From positions 56,196 to 120,195 of the forward strand of contig CAZXQU010000002.1 of the NCBI GenBank assembly GCA_964642545.1: 64,000 nt of DNA, read 5' to 3'. The translations under genes were made by a program, and so were the position numbers. Origin of the DNA: QYOJ01 sp964642545 (GTDB lineage Bacteria > Bacteroidota > Bacteroidia > Bacteroidales > FEN-979). Below are positions 34,226 to 41,671 of the stretch, one piece after another (positions within the stretch are counted from its first letter, which is position 1; every line of letters starts with the position of its first letter). The notes under the pieces are model-generated. The model was not told the DNA's origin. It searched no databases and saw nothing but the letters and a program-made list of their open reading frames with translations.

Positions 34226-34822
34226 GTGGCTTCAGATCCCCATACCAATATCCCGGCCCGGTTCAAAACCTGGAACTTCCCTCTGATCATGCAGGGATGG
34301 ATTTTTTTCCTGGTAATTCTCTTTTTTCAATTGATCTGGGAAAATTTTGAAAACGAAATTGATACGTTCCCACCTCTTGCCTTCATCAGTGATTCGATTG
34401 GAGGTTTCTTGCTGACTATCACCCCAAAAATAGTCAATCCCTTTGTTGAAGGCGATATTATCCAGGATGGCACTAGTCTGATCCTGCCAAACGGGCTGTA
34501 TATAAATTATTTTTTTTCTCTCTCTGGGGTTAAGCAGATGTGTCTGGTAATCAGCCTGATCGTTATTGCCCAGGGAGCCTGGAAGAAAAAGGCATGGTTT
34601 ATCCCTTTCGCCCTTATAATTATCCAGATCACTGTTCTTGTCCGATTTTTCGTATTAACTCTCAATTGTACGGCTTACCCCGAACGGTTGAATCTGTTGA
34701 AAAATGTTTTCTTTGCGCCTCTTTTCTATTTTGAAATACTGATAATATGGATGGTCTGGGTACTGCTTATTGCAAAAACTGCCAGCCTGAGAAATTATAA
34801 TTCGTCCAGCAAAAAGAGTTAA
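34226..34822 (+). CDS. Small polytopic membrane protein, exosortase-like without the catalytic Cys
   Basis: A 198-residue protein with four or more hydrophobic helices. The segment SLSGVKQMCLVISLIVIAQG and the later VRFFVLTLNC helix recall the archaeosortase/exosortase fold, where a CSGxR motif, an Arg and a His form the active site. Here the expected Cys before SG is Leu and no His follows in the last helix, so if related it is catalytically dead or atypical. The start is uncertain: GTG 34226 sits 5 bases after a -7 box, and ATG 34289 (MQGWIFFLV) is an alternative. It overlaps the convergent membrane-fusion gene by 4 bp. Function unknown. Confidence 0.5.
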   Translation: MASDPHTNIPARFKTWNFPLIMQGWIFFLVILFFQLIWENFENEIDTFPPLAFISDSIGGFLLTITPKIVNPFVEGDIIQDGTSLILPNGLYINYFFSLSGVKQMCLVISLIVIAQGAWKKKAWFIPFALIIIQITVLVRFFVLTLNCTAYPERLNLLKNVFFAPLFYFEILIIWMVWVLLIAKTASLRNYNSSSKKS

Positions 34823-35934
34823 TTACCGGCACTCCGTAGCTGTGGCACCTTGATTTTGTCATCTTTCGACAAACCGGATAACACTTCGATTTTAATTCCA
34901 TCCGATAATCCGGTTTTTATCATCCGCTTTTCATACTGTTGTGGGCCAACTTCCACCTCCACAAACGTTGAATCATTTTCAAACTGTAACAGGCTCTCAT
35001 TGATCGCCATCACCTCGTTTGCCCGCTGGAGCACGATGTCGGCATTGGCACTGTATCCGGCCCGGATGAACTGGTCGGTTTTCAAATCTACATCAGCTTT
35101 GATTTCAAACTGTACAGCACCGTTTTCCAACACGCCTTTGGGAGCAATATATTTTAACGTAGCATCAAATGTGTCGTTCTCAATCGCCCCCACCATCAAC
35201 AAAAGAGGCATGCCTGGATTGATCTTCCCTACTTCCGTCTCATCAACCTTTCCCTGAAAGATCATATCACCTACATCGGCAATAAAAGCAATGGTTGTAC
35301 CTGGATTGAAATTATTAGCTTCGATCACCGAGCTTCCTACTTTTACCGGCACATCCAGTACCATCCCATCAATGGTAGAGGTGATCAGGGTATTTGTCGC
35401 AGCGCCCGATTTTTTTGTTGCCCCCTCCCTGACAAGGTCCAGGTTGGCTTCAGCTGCCGATAATTCTTGCTGCGCATTGCGGTAGGTTACCTCTGCCTGC
35501 TGGAATTCTGATGCAGAGATCACTCCACCATTTTTTAGCTTCTCCTGGCGGTTGAAATTCAGTTTGGCATCATCAAAGGAGATCTTAGATCGTTCCATCC
35601 TGCCTTCCGCATTGTTCAGGTTGACCAAATCGGGAATAATCCTGACTTTGGCGAGAACATCTCCCTTCTTCACCTTCATACCAGGCTCTACATAAACCTT
35701 TTCAACAATTCCGGAAACTTTGGGCTTGATTTCGATCTCCTCACGTGGAATCACAGAGCCGGTAGCCACAGTCTTCTTGATAATATCGGTAGTAAAAGGC
35801 TGCTCTGTTAAATAGACAACCGGCTTCTCCTTCGACTTATTGTAGAGATAATATAGTGTGATACCGAAAGCCGCCAGAATAATCACTAGTACAGCAATCC
35901 GGATAATTTTCTTTGTTACACTCGTCTTTTTCAT
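34819..35934 (-). CDS. Efflux membrane-fusion protein (MacA/HlyD type)
   Basis: A 371-residue periplasmic adaptor with an N-terminal membrane anchor (about residues 10-28), a lipoyl-like half (VEKVYVEPGMKVKKGDVLAKV), an alpha-hairpin coiled coil (about 100-165) and a beta-barrel/second lipoyl half. It would bridge the inner-membrane ABC transporter to an outer-membrane channel. The two permease genes and the ATPase gene directly upstream on the same strand make a four-gene MacAB-type export operon in the order ATPase, permease, permease, adaptor. Cargo may be a lipopeptide, antibiotic or cell-envelope component; there is no outer-membrane channel gene here. Confidence 0.9.
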   Translation of the reverse strand: MKKTSVTKKIIRIAVLVIILAAFGITLYYLYNKSKEKPVVYLTEQPFTTDIIKKTVATGSVIPREEIEIKPKVSGIVEKVYVEPGMKVKKGDVLAKVRIIPDLVNLNNAEGRMERSKISFDDAKLNFNRQEKLKNGGVISASEFQQAEVTYRNAQQELSAAEANLDLVREGATKKSGAATNTLITSTIDGMVLDVPVKVGSSVIEANNFNPGTTIAFIADVGDMIFQGKVDETEVGKINPGMPLLLMVGAIENDTFDATLKYIAPKGVLENGAVQFEIKADVDLKTDQFIRAGYSANADIVLQRANEVMAINESLLQFENDSTFVEVEVGPQQYEKRMIKTGLSDGIKIEVLSGLSKDDKIKVPQLRSAGN

Positions 35935-35943
35935 AAACTTTGA

Positions 35944-35957
35944 TTTCGCTATTTTCT
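35944..35957. repeat. Short GCGAAAT-type repeat remnant
   Basis: A TTTCGCTATTTTC stretch 10 bases upstream of the adaptor start, on the minus strand GAAAATAGCGAAA. It matches the unit seen in tyrS and at 7981-8015 but is too short to be scored as an array. Confidence 0.5.
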
Positions 35958-35986
35958 TGTTATTAATCCATTTCCATCACCTCATC

Positions 35987-36026
35987 GGTATGGTCGGGGC
36001 ATCCCCCCGACCCTACTGTTCATACC
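35987..36026. repeat. Hairpin at the end of the second permease gene
   Basis: GGTCGGGG (35992-35999) pairs perfectly with CCCCGACC (36005-36012) around the loop CATCC; GGTATG and CATACC flank it. It starts at the permease stop codon. There is no T-run, so it is either a weak terminator, an mRNA 3' stabilising hairpin or a REP-like element. Confidence 0.65.
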
Positions 36027-37278
36027 TCAATGCATCTATCGGCTTTACCGCCACCGCCCGTCTTGCCGGAATAAATCCTGCAAATGCTCCCGAGAATACC
36101 AGGATTGTAAGCGCAATCATTGCAACCCTGAAATCGACACCTGGCTGATAAAACATCTCCGTGTCGGTACCTGAACTCTCCATGGCGAAATTCACCAGTT
36201 CGAGAAGTCCGACACCAACCACCAAACCGAAATAACCAGCAAAGGTTGTCAGAACAACGGCTTCCGTAATGATCTGACTGATTATTTTTAAAGGGACCGC
36301 TCCCAGAGCCCGTTGAATGCCAATCTCTTTGGTACGTTCCTTTACCACAACAAGCATGATGTTACTCACCCCGATAATTCCGGCAATAAGCGTTCCTATC
36401 CCGACAATCCAAACCAACACCCTGATACCCATAAACAAGCCCTGGAATTTCCTAAATTCCTGTTCGAGGTTGAAATGGCCTATAGCCCTGTCGTCAATAG
36501 GGGCAACTCCATGACGCTGCTTCAGGATCTCAATTGCCTTCTCTTCAACAACACTTACAGAAATCCCGTCTTTCGTAGTAATCCCGAAAAAACCTACTCT
36601 ATTGCCATAATTATAAGTTTTCTGGAGCGTGGTAAAAGGCATATAGATATTCTGGTTTTCACGCTCCGCCTGTTCTCCGTTTCGTTTCGATTTGAATATG
36701 CCCACCACTTTAAAGTATACTCCCTGTACCTGAATGTATTCGCCGAGAGCATCTTCATCTTTGCTAAAAAGGAGCTCCTTAACCCGCGTTCCTATTACGA
36801 CAACTTTCCGCTTATCCTGGATGTCCAGATCATTGATCAGCCTCCCCTCAGAGATATAAAGAGGATCTATCAGAAAATATTCGGGGTATTCTCCCATAAT
36901 GGAAAAAGATCCCGCTTTTAATCCCCTCATCACATTATCAGAAGCGAAAAAATCGCCTCCGCGGATGCGTGGAGCGAGGTATTTGATCTCAGGGATAGAA
37001 TTCCGCAGTGCCGTAGCATCGTCGTTGTCGTAGCTGAACCGTCGTCCTCGTGGGAATCCCTTATAGGGAACTGTTGTCTGCTGAGTCCAGATGAATACAC
37101 TGTTGGTAGCCATGTCGGCAAAATTCCTGGATACCGAATTTTCCAATCCGTTTCCCGAACCAAGCATGATGACCAGCATAAAAATTCCCCAGAAGACACC
37201 AAATGCTGTAAGGAACGTCCTCAGCTTATTGGACTTCAGTACATGATAAATCTCCTGCCAACGGTCAAGGTCAAACAT
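36013..37278 (-). CDS. ABC transporter permease, MacB/FtsX type (second copy)
   Basis: A 421-residue permease with one N-terminal helix (about 20-42), a large periplasmic MacB-like domain (about 45-270) and three C-terminal helices ending in PARRAVAVKPIDALRYE, the characteristic end of the FtsX family. It shares the same fold and many identical stretches with the upstream permease (WQEIYHVLKSNKLRTFLTAF versus WQEIYSTIQKNKLRTFLTGF), so the two arose by duplication and probably form a heterodimer. The gap between them (117 bp) is filled by repeats. Confidence 0.92.
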   Translation of the reverse strand: MFDLDRWQEIYHVLKSNKLRTFLTAFGVFWGIFMLVIMLGSGNGLENSVSRNFADMATNSVFIWTQQTTVPYKGFPRGRRFSYDNDDATALRNSIPEIKYLAPRIRGGDFFASDNVMRGLKAGSFSIMGEYPEYFLIDPLYISEGRLINDLDIQDKRKVVVIGTRVKELLFSKDEDALGEYIQVQGVYFKVVGIFKSKRNGEQAERENQNIYMPFTTLQKTYNYGNRVGFFGITTKDGISVSVVEEKAIEILKQRHGVAPIDDRAIGHFNLEQEFRKFQGLFMGIRVLVWIVGIGTLIAGIIGVSNIMLVVVKERTKEIGIQRALGAVPLKIISQIITEAVVLTTFAGYFGLVVGVGLLELVNFAMESSGTDTEMFYQPGVDFRVAMIALTILVFSGAFAGFIPARRAVAVKPIDALRYEQ

Positions 37279-37280
37279 AC

Positions 37281-37391
37281 AGGTTCAAGGTTTCAGGTTT
37301 CAGGTTTCAAGTTTCAGGTTTTGGGTTAAAAATTTACTTCGTACTTCTAACTTCTGACTTACGTTCTAACTTCTAACTTCTGACTTCTAAC
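37281..37391. repeat. Two heptad arrays between the ABC permease genes
   Basis: Plus-strand GGTTTCA units (five, 37281-37325) followed by ACTTCTA/ACTTCTG and TTCTAAC/TTCTGAC units (about 37339-37391), all with 7-bp spacing. On the minus strand they begin four bases after the upstream stop and end just before the next ATG. The second family matches 11487-11515 and 38641-38706. Confidence 0.9.
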
Positions 37392-37395
37392 GTCC

Positions 37396-38634
37396 TTATT
37401 CATCTCTCAGCGCCTCGATCGGTTTGATTCTCGCAGCTTTCCTCGCCGGGAACAATCCAGCCAGGGTTCCGGCAACAATCAGGAGGATCGTGGCTCCAAC
37501 AGCAATCGAGAAATTGGCTTCAGGGCTTCTGAAAAAATCAATCTCAGGAAGGTTCCTGGATATAACTTCCAGAAGTCCAATTCCAAGGACCAGGCCAACA
37601 TACCCCGCAAATCCGGTAATAACAATGGCTTCGCGCAGGATCAGGCTGATAATCGAAAATGGCGTTGCACCCAGCGCTTTTCTGACTCCAATTTCTTTGG
37701 TCCGCTCTTTTACGGAGATCATCATGATATTACTAACTCCTACAATCCCTGCTATGATGGTTCCGATACCAACAATCCAGATAAAAAGACGGATTCCCAT
37801 AAAGAGTCCCTGAAATCTCCGGAAGTCTTCGCTTTTGTTCCAGATCGAAACAGCCCGTTCATCTTTGGTATCAAATGTATGTTTCTTGGCAAGTAAATCT
37901 CGTGTCTGATCAACCATCAGGTCTACCTCTTCAACGGAGGCATCCCCGGTTGTCAGGGAGATCTGGCTGATGACATTCTGTCCGCTGAAAACACGTTGTG
38001 CGGTAGAGATGGGTATATAAATGCGACGTAATTCGCTGTCATCACGTCCAAAATCCCTGAAAACTCCAATAACCTTAAAGAGCACTCCGTTGATATTGAT
38101 ATATTTCTCCATCGCAATTGAATCGGCCCCCTTGAAAAGATCTTCTTTTACTTTCTCTCCGATGACAGCAACTTTACGGTATTCATTGATATCGAGGTTA
38201 TTCAAAAAGCGACCCTGGATCATTTGGACCTCTTTGATGTAGCCATAATCGGGATGGCAAGGCGAGAGGTAGAAAGAACCGTATTCATTTTTATAAGAGG
38301 TGATGGTATTACCCAGAAACATGCGTGAAGAAATGTATTCGTGATCCCTGATGTATGCTTTAAGGAGGTTATAATCATCATTGGTGAATCGAATCATGCG
38401 ACCAGCCTGCAAACCTTTGTACTCCTTACTGGTCATCCCGCTGCTGATCCAGATTCCGTTATTCGCGCCGCCCCTAAACTGATCGGTGACTCCGTTTTCC
38501 AGCCCCTTCCCCGATCCAAGTAGAACGATGAGCATGAAAATACCCCAGGCTACGGCAAAACCGGTGAGAAATGTACGCAGCTTGTTTTTCTGGATCGTAC
38601 TATATATCTCCTGCCATTTGTCGAGTTCGAACAT
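37396..38634 (-). CDS. ABC transporter permease, MacB/FtsX type (first copy)
   Basis: A 412-residue MacB-type permease with N-terminal helix, periplasmic domain and three C-terminal helices. The C-terminal PARKAARIKPIEALRDE is the standard FtsX ending. It starts 3 bp downstream of the ATPase stop and is therefore tightly coupled to it. Together with the second permease and the adaptor it forms the transport complex. Compared with the other copy, its periplasmic domain differs most in residues 80-260, where substrate or adaptor contacts would lie. Confidence 0.92.
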   Translation of the reverse strand: MFELDKWQEIYSTIQKNKLRTFLTGFAVAWGIFMLIVLLGSGKGLENGVTDQFRGGANNGIWISSGMTSKEYKGLQAGRMIRFTNDDYNLLKAYIRDHEYISSRMFLGNTITSYKNEYGSFYLSPCHPDYGYIKEVQMIQGRFLNNLDINEYRKVAVIGEKVKEDLFKGADSIAMEKYININGVLFKVIGVFRDFGRDDSELRRIYIPISTAQRVFSGQNVISQISLTTGDASVEEVDLMVDQTRDLLAKKHTFDTKDERAVSIWNKSEDFRRFQGLFMGIRLFIWIVGIGTIIAGIVGVSNIMMISVKERTKEIGVRKALGATPFSIISLILREAIVITGFAGYVGLVLGIGLLEVISRNLPEIDFFRSPEANFSIAVGATILLIVAGTLAGLFPARKAARIKPIEALRDE

Positions 38635-38637
38635 GGA

Positions 38638-39378
38638 TCAGGCGACTTTTTCGTACTTCTGGCTTCGTACCTGAATTCTAACTTCTGACTTCTGACTTCC
38701 CACTTCATTTACCACGATTTCCTGTATCATCCCGTCGATGATCCGGATGGTTTTCTGGGTGCGGCGGGCGATATCGAGCTCGTGGGTAACAATGATCATC
38801 GTGATACCTGTTTTGTTGATCTCGGTGAGCAGGTCCATCATCTCCTGGGATGTGACCGAGTCGAGAGCACCTGTCGGTTCGTCGGCAAGAATCACCTTGG
38901 GATTTGTAATCAGGGCCCGTGCAATCGCAACACGCTGTTTCTGGCCTCCCGAAAGTTCACTTGGCAGGTGATGCGCCCACTCCTTCAATCCCAGCTTGTC
39001 GAGGTACTCCATAGCGATCTTGTTGCGTTTTCTACGGGGAACCTTCTGGTAATAAAGCGGTAACGCCACGTTTTCCATCGCATTTTTAAAGGATACAAGG
39101 TTGAATGACTGAAATACAAAACCCAGCATCCTGTTGCGTAACAAAGCTGCTTTCCGTTCATTCAGGTGCTGAATCTTTTTTCCGTCGAGGAGGTATTCAC
39201 CCTCATCGTAATTATCAAGGATTCCGAAAATATTCAACAGGGTTGATTTCCCTGATCCCGATGGCCCCATGATGGAGATCATTTCCCCCTCTTCAATATC
39301 AAGGTTGATCCCCTTCAGCACGTGAAGGTTATTTTGGCCATTGGTATAGGATTTATGTATGTTACGTATATTGATCAT
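38638..39378 (-). CDS. ABC transporter ATPase, MacB/LolD type, with repeat-derived C-terminal tail
   Basis: A 246-residue nucleotide-binding subunit. Walker A GPSGSGKSTLLN, Q-loop FQSFNLV, signature LSGGQKQRVAIARAL, Walker B VILADEPTGALD and the switch His in THELDIA are all present. ATG 39378 is preferred to the TTG 18 bases upstream. The last 22 residues (225-246, from about VGSQKSEVR to the end) are not part of the domain: they are encoded by the GTCAGAA-type heptad array, which reaches to within a few bases of the stop. The permease starts 3 bp after this stop. Confidence 0.93.
   Translation of the reverse strand: MINIRNIHKSYTNGQNNLHVLKGINLDIEEGEMISIMGPSGSGKSTLLNIFGILDNYDEGEYLLDGKKIQHLNERKAALLRNRMLGFVFQSFNLVSFKNAMENVALPLYYQKVPRRKRNKIAMEYLDKLGLKEWAHHLPSELSGGQKQRVAIARALITNPKVILADEPTGALDSVTSQEMMDLLTEINKTGITMIIVTHELDIARRTQKTIRIIDGMIQEIVVNEVGSQKSEVRIQVRSQKYEKVA
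38641..38706. repeat. Coding heptad array at the end of the ABC ATPase gene
   Basis: Minus-strand units GTGGGAA, GTCAGAA (two), GTTAGAA, then GTACGAA and GCCAGAA variants. They form residues 225-246 of the ATPase. The phase used avoids the TAG hidden in the GTTAGAA unit. Confidence 0.85.
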
Positions 39379-39543
39379 GGAAATATTATTTTTCAACTTG
39401 TAAGACTCATTTCTTCCAAAAAAGTTACATGATTAATAACGTAAAGTTCCCGGATTCGGTATTATATCTGAAAAGAATTAGATGTACAGCTATTCCCCGC
39501 CGATAAAACCCTGATAAAACAAGATTTATGTGGATAATTTTTG

Positions 39544-39551
39544 TACCTTTG
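39544..39551 (+). promoter_or_regulatory. -7 promoter box of the EF-G gene
   Basis: TACCTTTG matches TAnnTTTG, 20 bases before ATG 39571. It overlaps the beginning of a longer reading frame from 39541, so it supports the ATG at 39571. The 5' region 39379-39543 holds no other gene that I can see. Confidence 0.6.
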
Positions 39552-39570
39552 CGCCCCCAAAAACGGATCT

Positions 39571-41631
39571 ATGACACTGAATAAACTTCGAAATATCGGG
39601 ATTGCAGCTCACATTGATGCCGGCAAAACCACCGTAACTGAGCGGATTCTCTTCTTCACTGGTACCACGCGCAAAATGGGTGAAGTGCATGATGGCCAAG
39701 CGACGATGGACTTTATGAAACAGGAGCAGGAGCGCGGAATTACCATTGCTTCAGCAGCCATCACCTGTACCTGGAAAGATTACCAGATCAACCTTATCGA
39801 TACCCCCGGACACGTCGATTTCACCGTAGAGGTGGAGCGCTCCCTTCGGGTTATCGACGGCATGATCGCTGTTTTTTGCGCCGTTGGAGGCGTTGAACCA
39901 CAAAGTGAAACGGTTTGGAACCAGGCCGACCGCTACCGGGTACCCAGGATTGCATTCGTCAACAAAATGGACCGTACCGGAGCCGATTATTGTGCCGTTG
40001 TAGATCAAATGAACAAGTACCTGGATGCCAATGCGTTTCCCTTCCATATTCCGATCGGAGAAGAAGAGACGTTCAATGGAATCTGTGATATCATTGAACG
40101 AAAAGCATATATGTTTAACGAGACCGACAGGATTGAAACTGAAATCCCGGAGGAGTATAAAGCCAAATGCGAGGAGGCACGTGCCAAACTGGTCGAGAAG
40201 GTTGCCGAGTTCAATGATGATATTATGGAGCTCTATTTCGATGAGAAGGATGTTCCTGCAGAGCTGCTGAAACGCGCTTCCCGGGACGCTACCCTGAAGC
40301 TGCTCATCACTCCCGTCTTTTCAGGTGCTGCCTACAAGAACAAAGGCGTTCAGCTTCTCCTGGATGCCGTGATCGACTACCTGCCTTCGCCTGTTGATGT
40401 AGGAGCCGTGGTTGGTATCGATCCCGACGACAGCGAGAAAACACATACCTGTCATCCCTCCCCAACCGAACCCTTTTCAGGACTTGCGTTCAAACTGATT
40501 CACGATCCTTTCGTCGGCCAGCAAACCTTCACACGGATCTTCTCAGGCACTCTGAAAAGCGGCATGCAGGTGTTCAACTCCACCAAAGGCAAGTATGAAC
40601 GAATCGGACGGATTCTGAAAATCCGTGCCAAAGAGCGGGAAGAGGTCTCTGAAGCCGGCCCTGGCGACATCGTTGCCCTGATCGGAATGAAGTTCACCAA
40701 AACCGGTGATACACTATGCAGTGAGGAGCATAAGATGCTCCTTGAATCGATTCATATTCCGCCCGCCGTTATTGAACTGAAGATTGCCCCGGCAAAACGG
40801 GCTGATCAGGCTAAATTGGGCGAAGCCCTTGCCAAGCTGGCAAATGAAGATCCCTCGTTTCACATCCGTTATGATGACGAAACCGAGGAATCGGTTATTT
40901 CAGGAATGGGAGAACTTCACCTGGAGATCATCATCGACCGGTTAAAGCACGAGTTCAAGGTGGATGCCGTGGTGGGAGAACCTGCCGTAGCGTTCCGTGA
41001 AACCATCACTATGGAAGTGGAATCAAATTACAAACACTCCAAACAAACCGGTGGTAAAGGCCAGTTCGCTCAAACGGTATTAAGAATTGAACCGAACGAA
41101 GGTAAAGGGTATGAATTTTCTGACAAGATCAAAGGCGGATCCATCCCCATTGAATATATCCCCAGCGTAAACAAAGGGATTCAGAAGACTCTGGAACGTG
41201 GCCTCCTGGCCGGATACCCAATTGTAGATGTCAAAGTGGTCCTGCTGGATGGTAATTTCCACCCGGTCGACTCGTCCGACATGGCTTTCCAAACCTGCGG
41301 CTCCATCTGTTTCAGGCATGGTTTCATGAAAGCGAATCCGATCCTGCTGGAGCCGGTGATGAAGGTCGAAGTCAATACGCCGGATGAATATATCGGTGAT
41401 ATTGTCAGCAACCTGAACCGCCGTCGCGGAAAAATTGAAGCGATGCGCCGGTACCGGAAAGGAGCCCAGAAAGTCCTGTGTTTTGTTCCCCTGATGGAGA
41501 TGTTCGGCTATGCAACGCAACTCCGTAACCTCTCCAGCGGCAGGGCCAACTATTCCATGGAATTTTTTGAATACCAGGCGCTCCCGAAAGGAACACAAGA
41601 AGAGGTGCTGAAAAAAGTACGTGAGAAGTAA
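39571..41631 (+). CDS. Elongation factor G, conventional GTPase type
   Basis: A 686-residue translational GTPase for ribosome translocation or recycling. The start at ATG 39571 gives MTLNKLRNIGIAAHIDAGKTT, with P-loop AHIDAGKT, catalytic His81 in DTPGHVDF, NKMD in G4 and GMGELHLE in domain III. It is not linked to ribosomal protein genes rpsL-rpsG, where the housekeeping fusA of most bacteria sits, so it may be an extra copy, for example of the spdEFG type; I cannot decide this without a tree. The window thus contains two EF-G family genes with different catalytic states. Its stop is followed at once by a heptad array. Confidence 0.9.
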   Translation: MTLNKLRNIGIAAHIDAGKTTVTERILFFTGTTRKMGEVHDGQATMDFMKQEQERGITIASAAITCTWKDYQINLIDTPGHVDFTVEVERSLRVIDGMIAVFCAVGGVEPQSETVWNQADRYRVPRIAFVNKMDRTGADYCAVVDQMNKYLDANAFPFHIPIGEEETFNGICDIIERKAYMFNETDRIETEIPEEYKAKCEEARAKLVEKVAEFNDDIMELYFDEKDVPAELLKRASRDATLKLLITPVFSGAAYKNKGVQLLLDAVIDYLPSPVDVGAVVGIDPDDSEKTHTCHPSPTEPFSGLAFKLIHDPFVGQQTFTRIFSGTLKSGMQVFNSTKGKYERIGRILKIRAKEREEVSEAGPGDIVALIGMKFTKTGDTLCSEEHKMLLESIHIPPAVIELKIAPAKRADQAKLGEALAKLANEDPSFHIRYDDETEESVISGMGELHLEIIIDRLKHEFKVDAVVGEPAVAFRETITMEVESNYKHSKQTGGKGQFAQTVLRIEPNEGKGYEFSDKIKGGSIPIEYIPSVNKGIQKTLERGLLAGYPIVDVKVVLLDGNFHPVDSSDMAFQTCGSICFRHGFMKANPILLEPVMKVEVNTPDEYIGDIVSNLNRRRGKIEAMRRYRKGAQKVLCFVPLMEMFGYATQLRNLSSGRANYSMEFFEYQALPKGTQEEVLKKVREK

Positions 41632-41661
41632 GAGGGACGAGGGACGAAGGACGAGGGATGC
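41628..41661. repeat. Heptad array after the EF-G stop
   Basis: Plus-strand GAGGGAC units (two), GAAGGAC, then GAGGGAT with a 7-bp period, starting at the EF-G TAA. It occupies nearly all of the 40-bp gap to the convergent helicase. Confidence 0.8.
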
Positions 41662-41671
41662 GTTGTAACGG

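Noticed and set aside
37281..37391. CRISPR array
   Set aside because: Repeats are 7 bp and contiguous with no spacers, and no cas genes are present.
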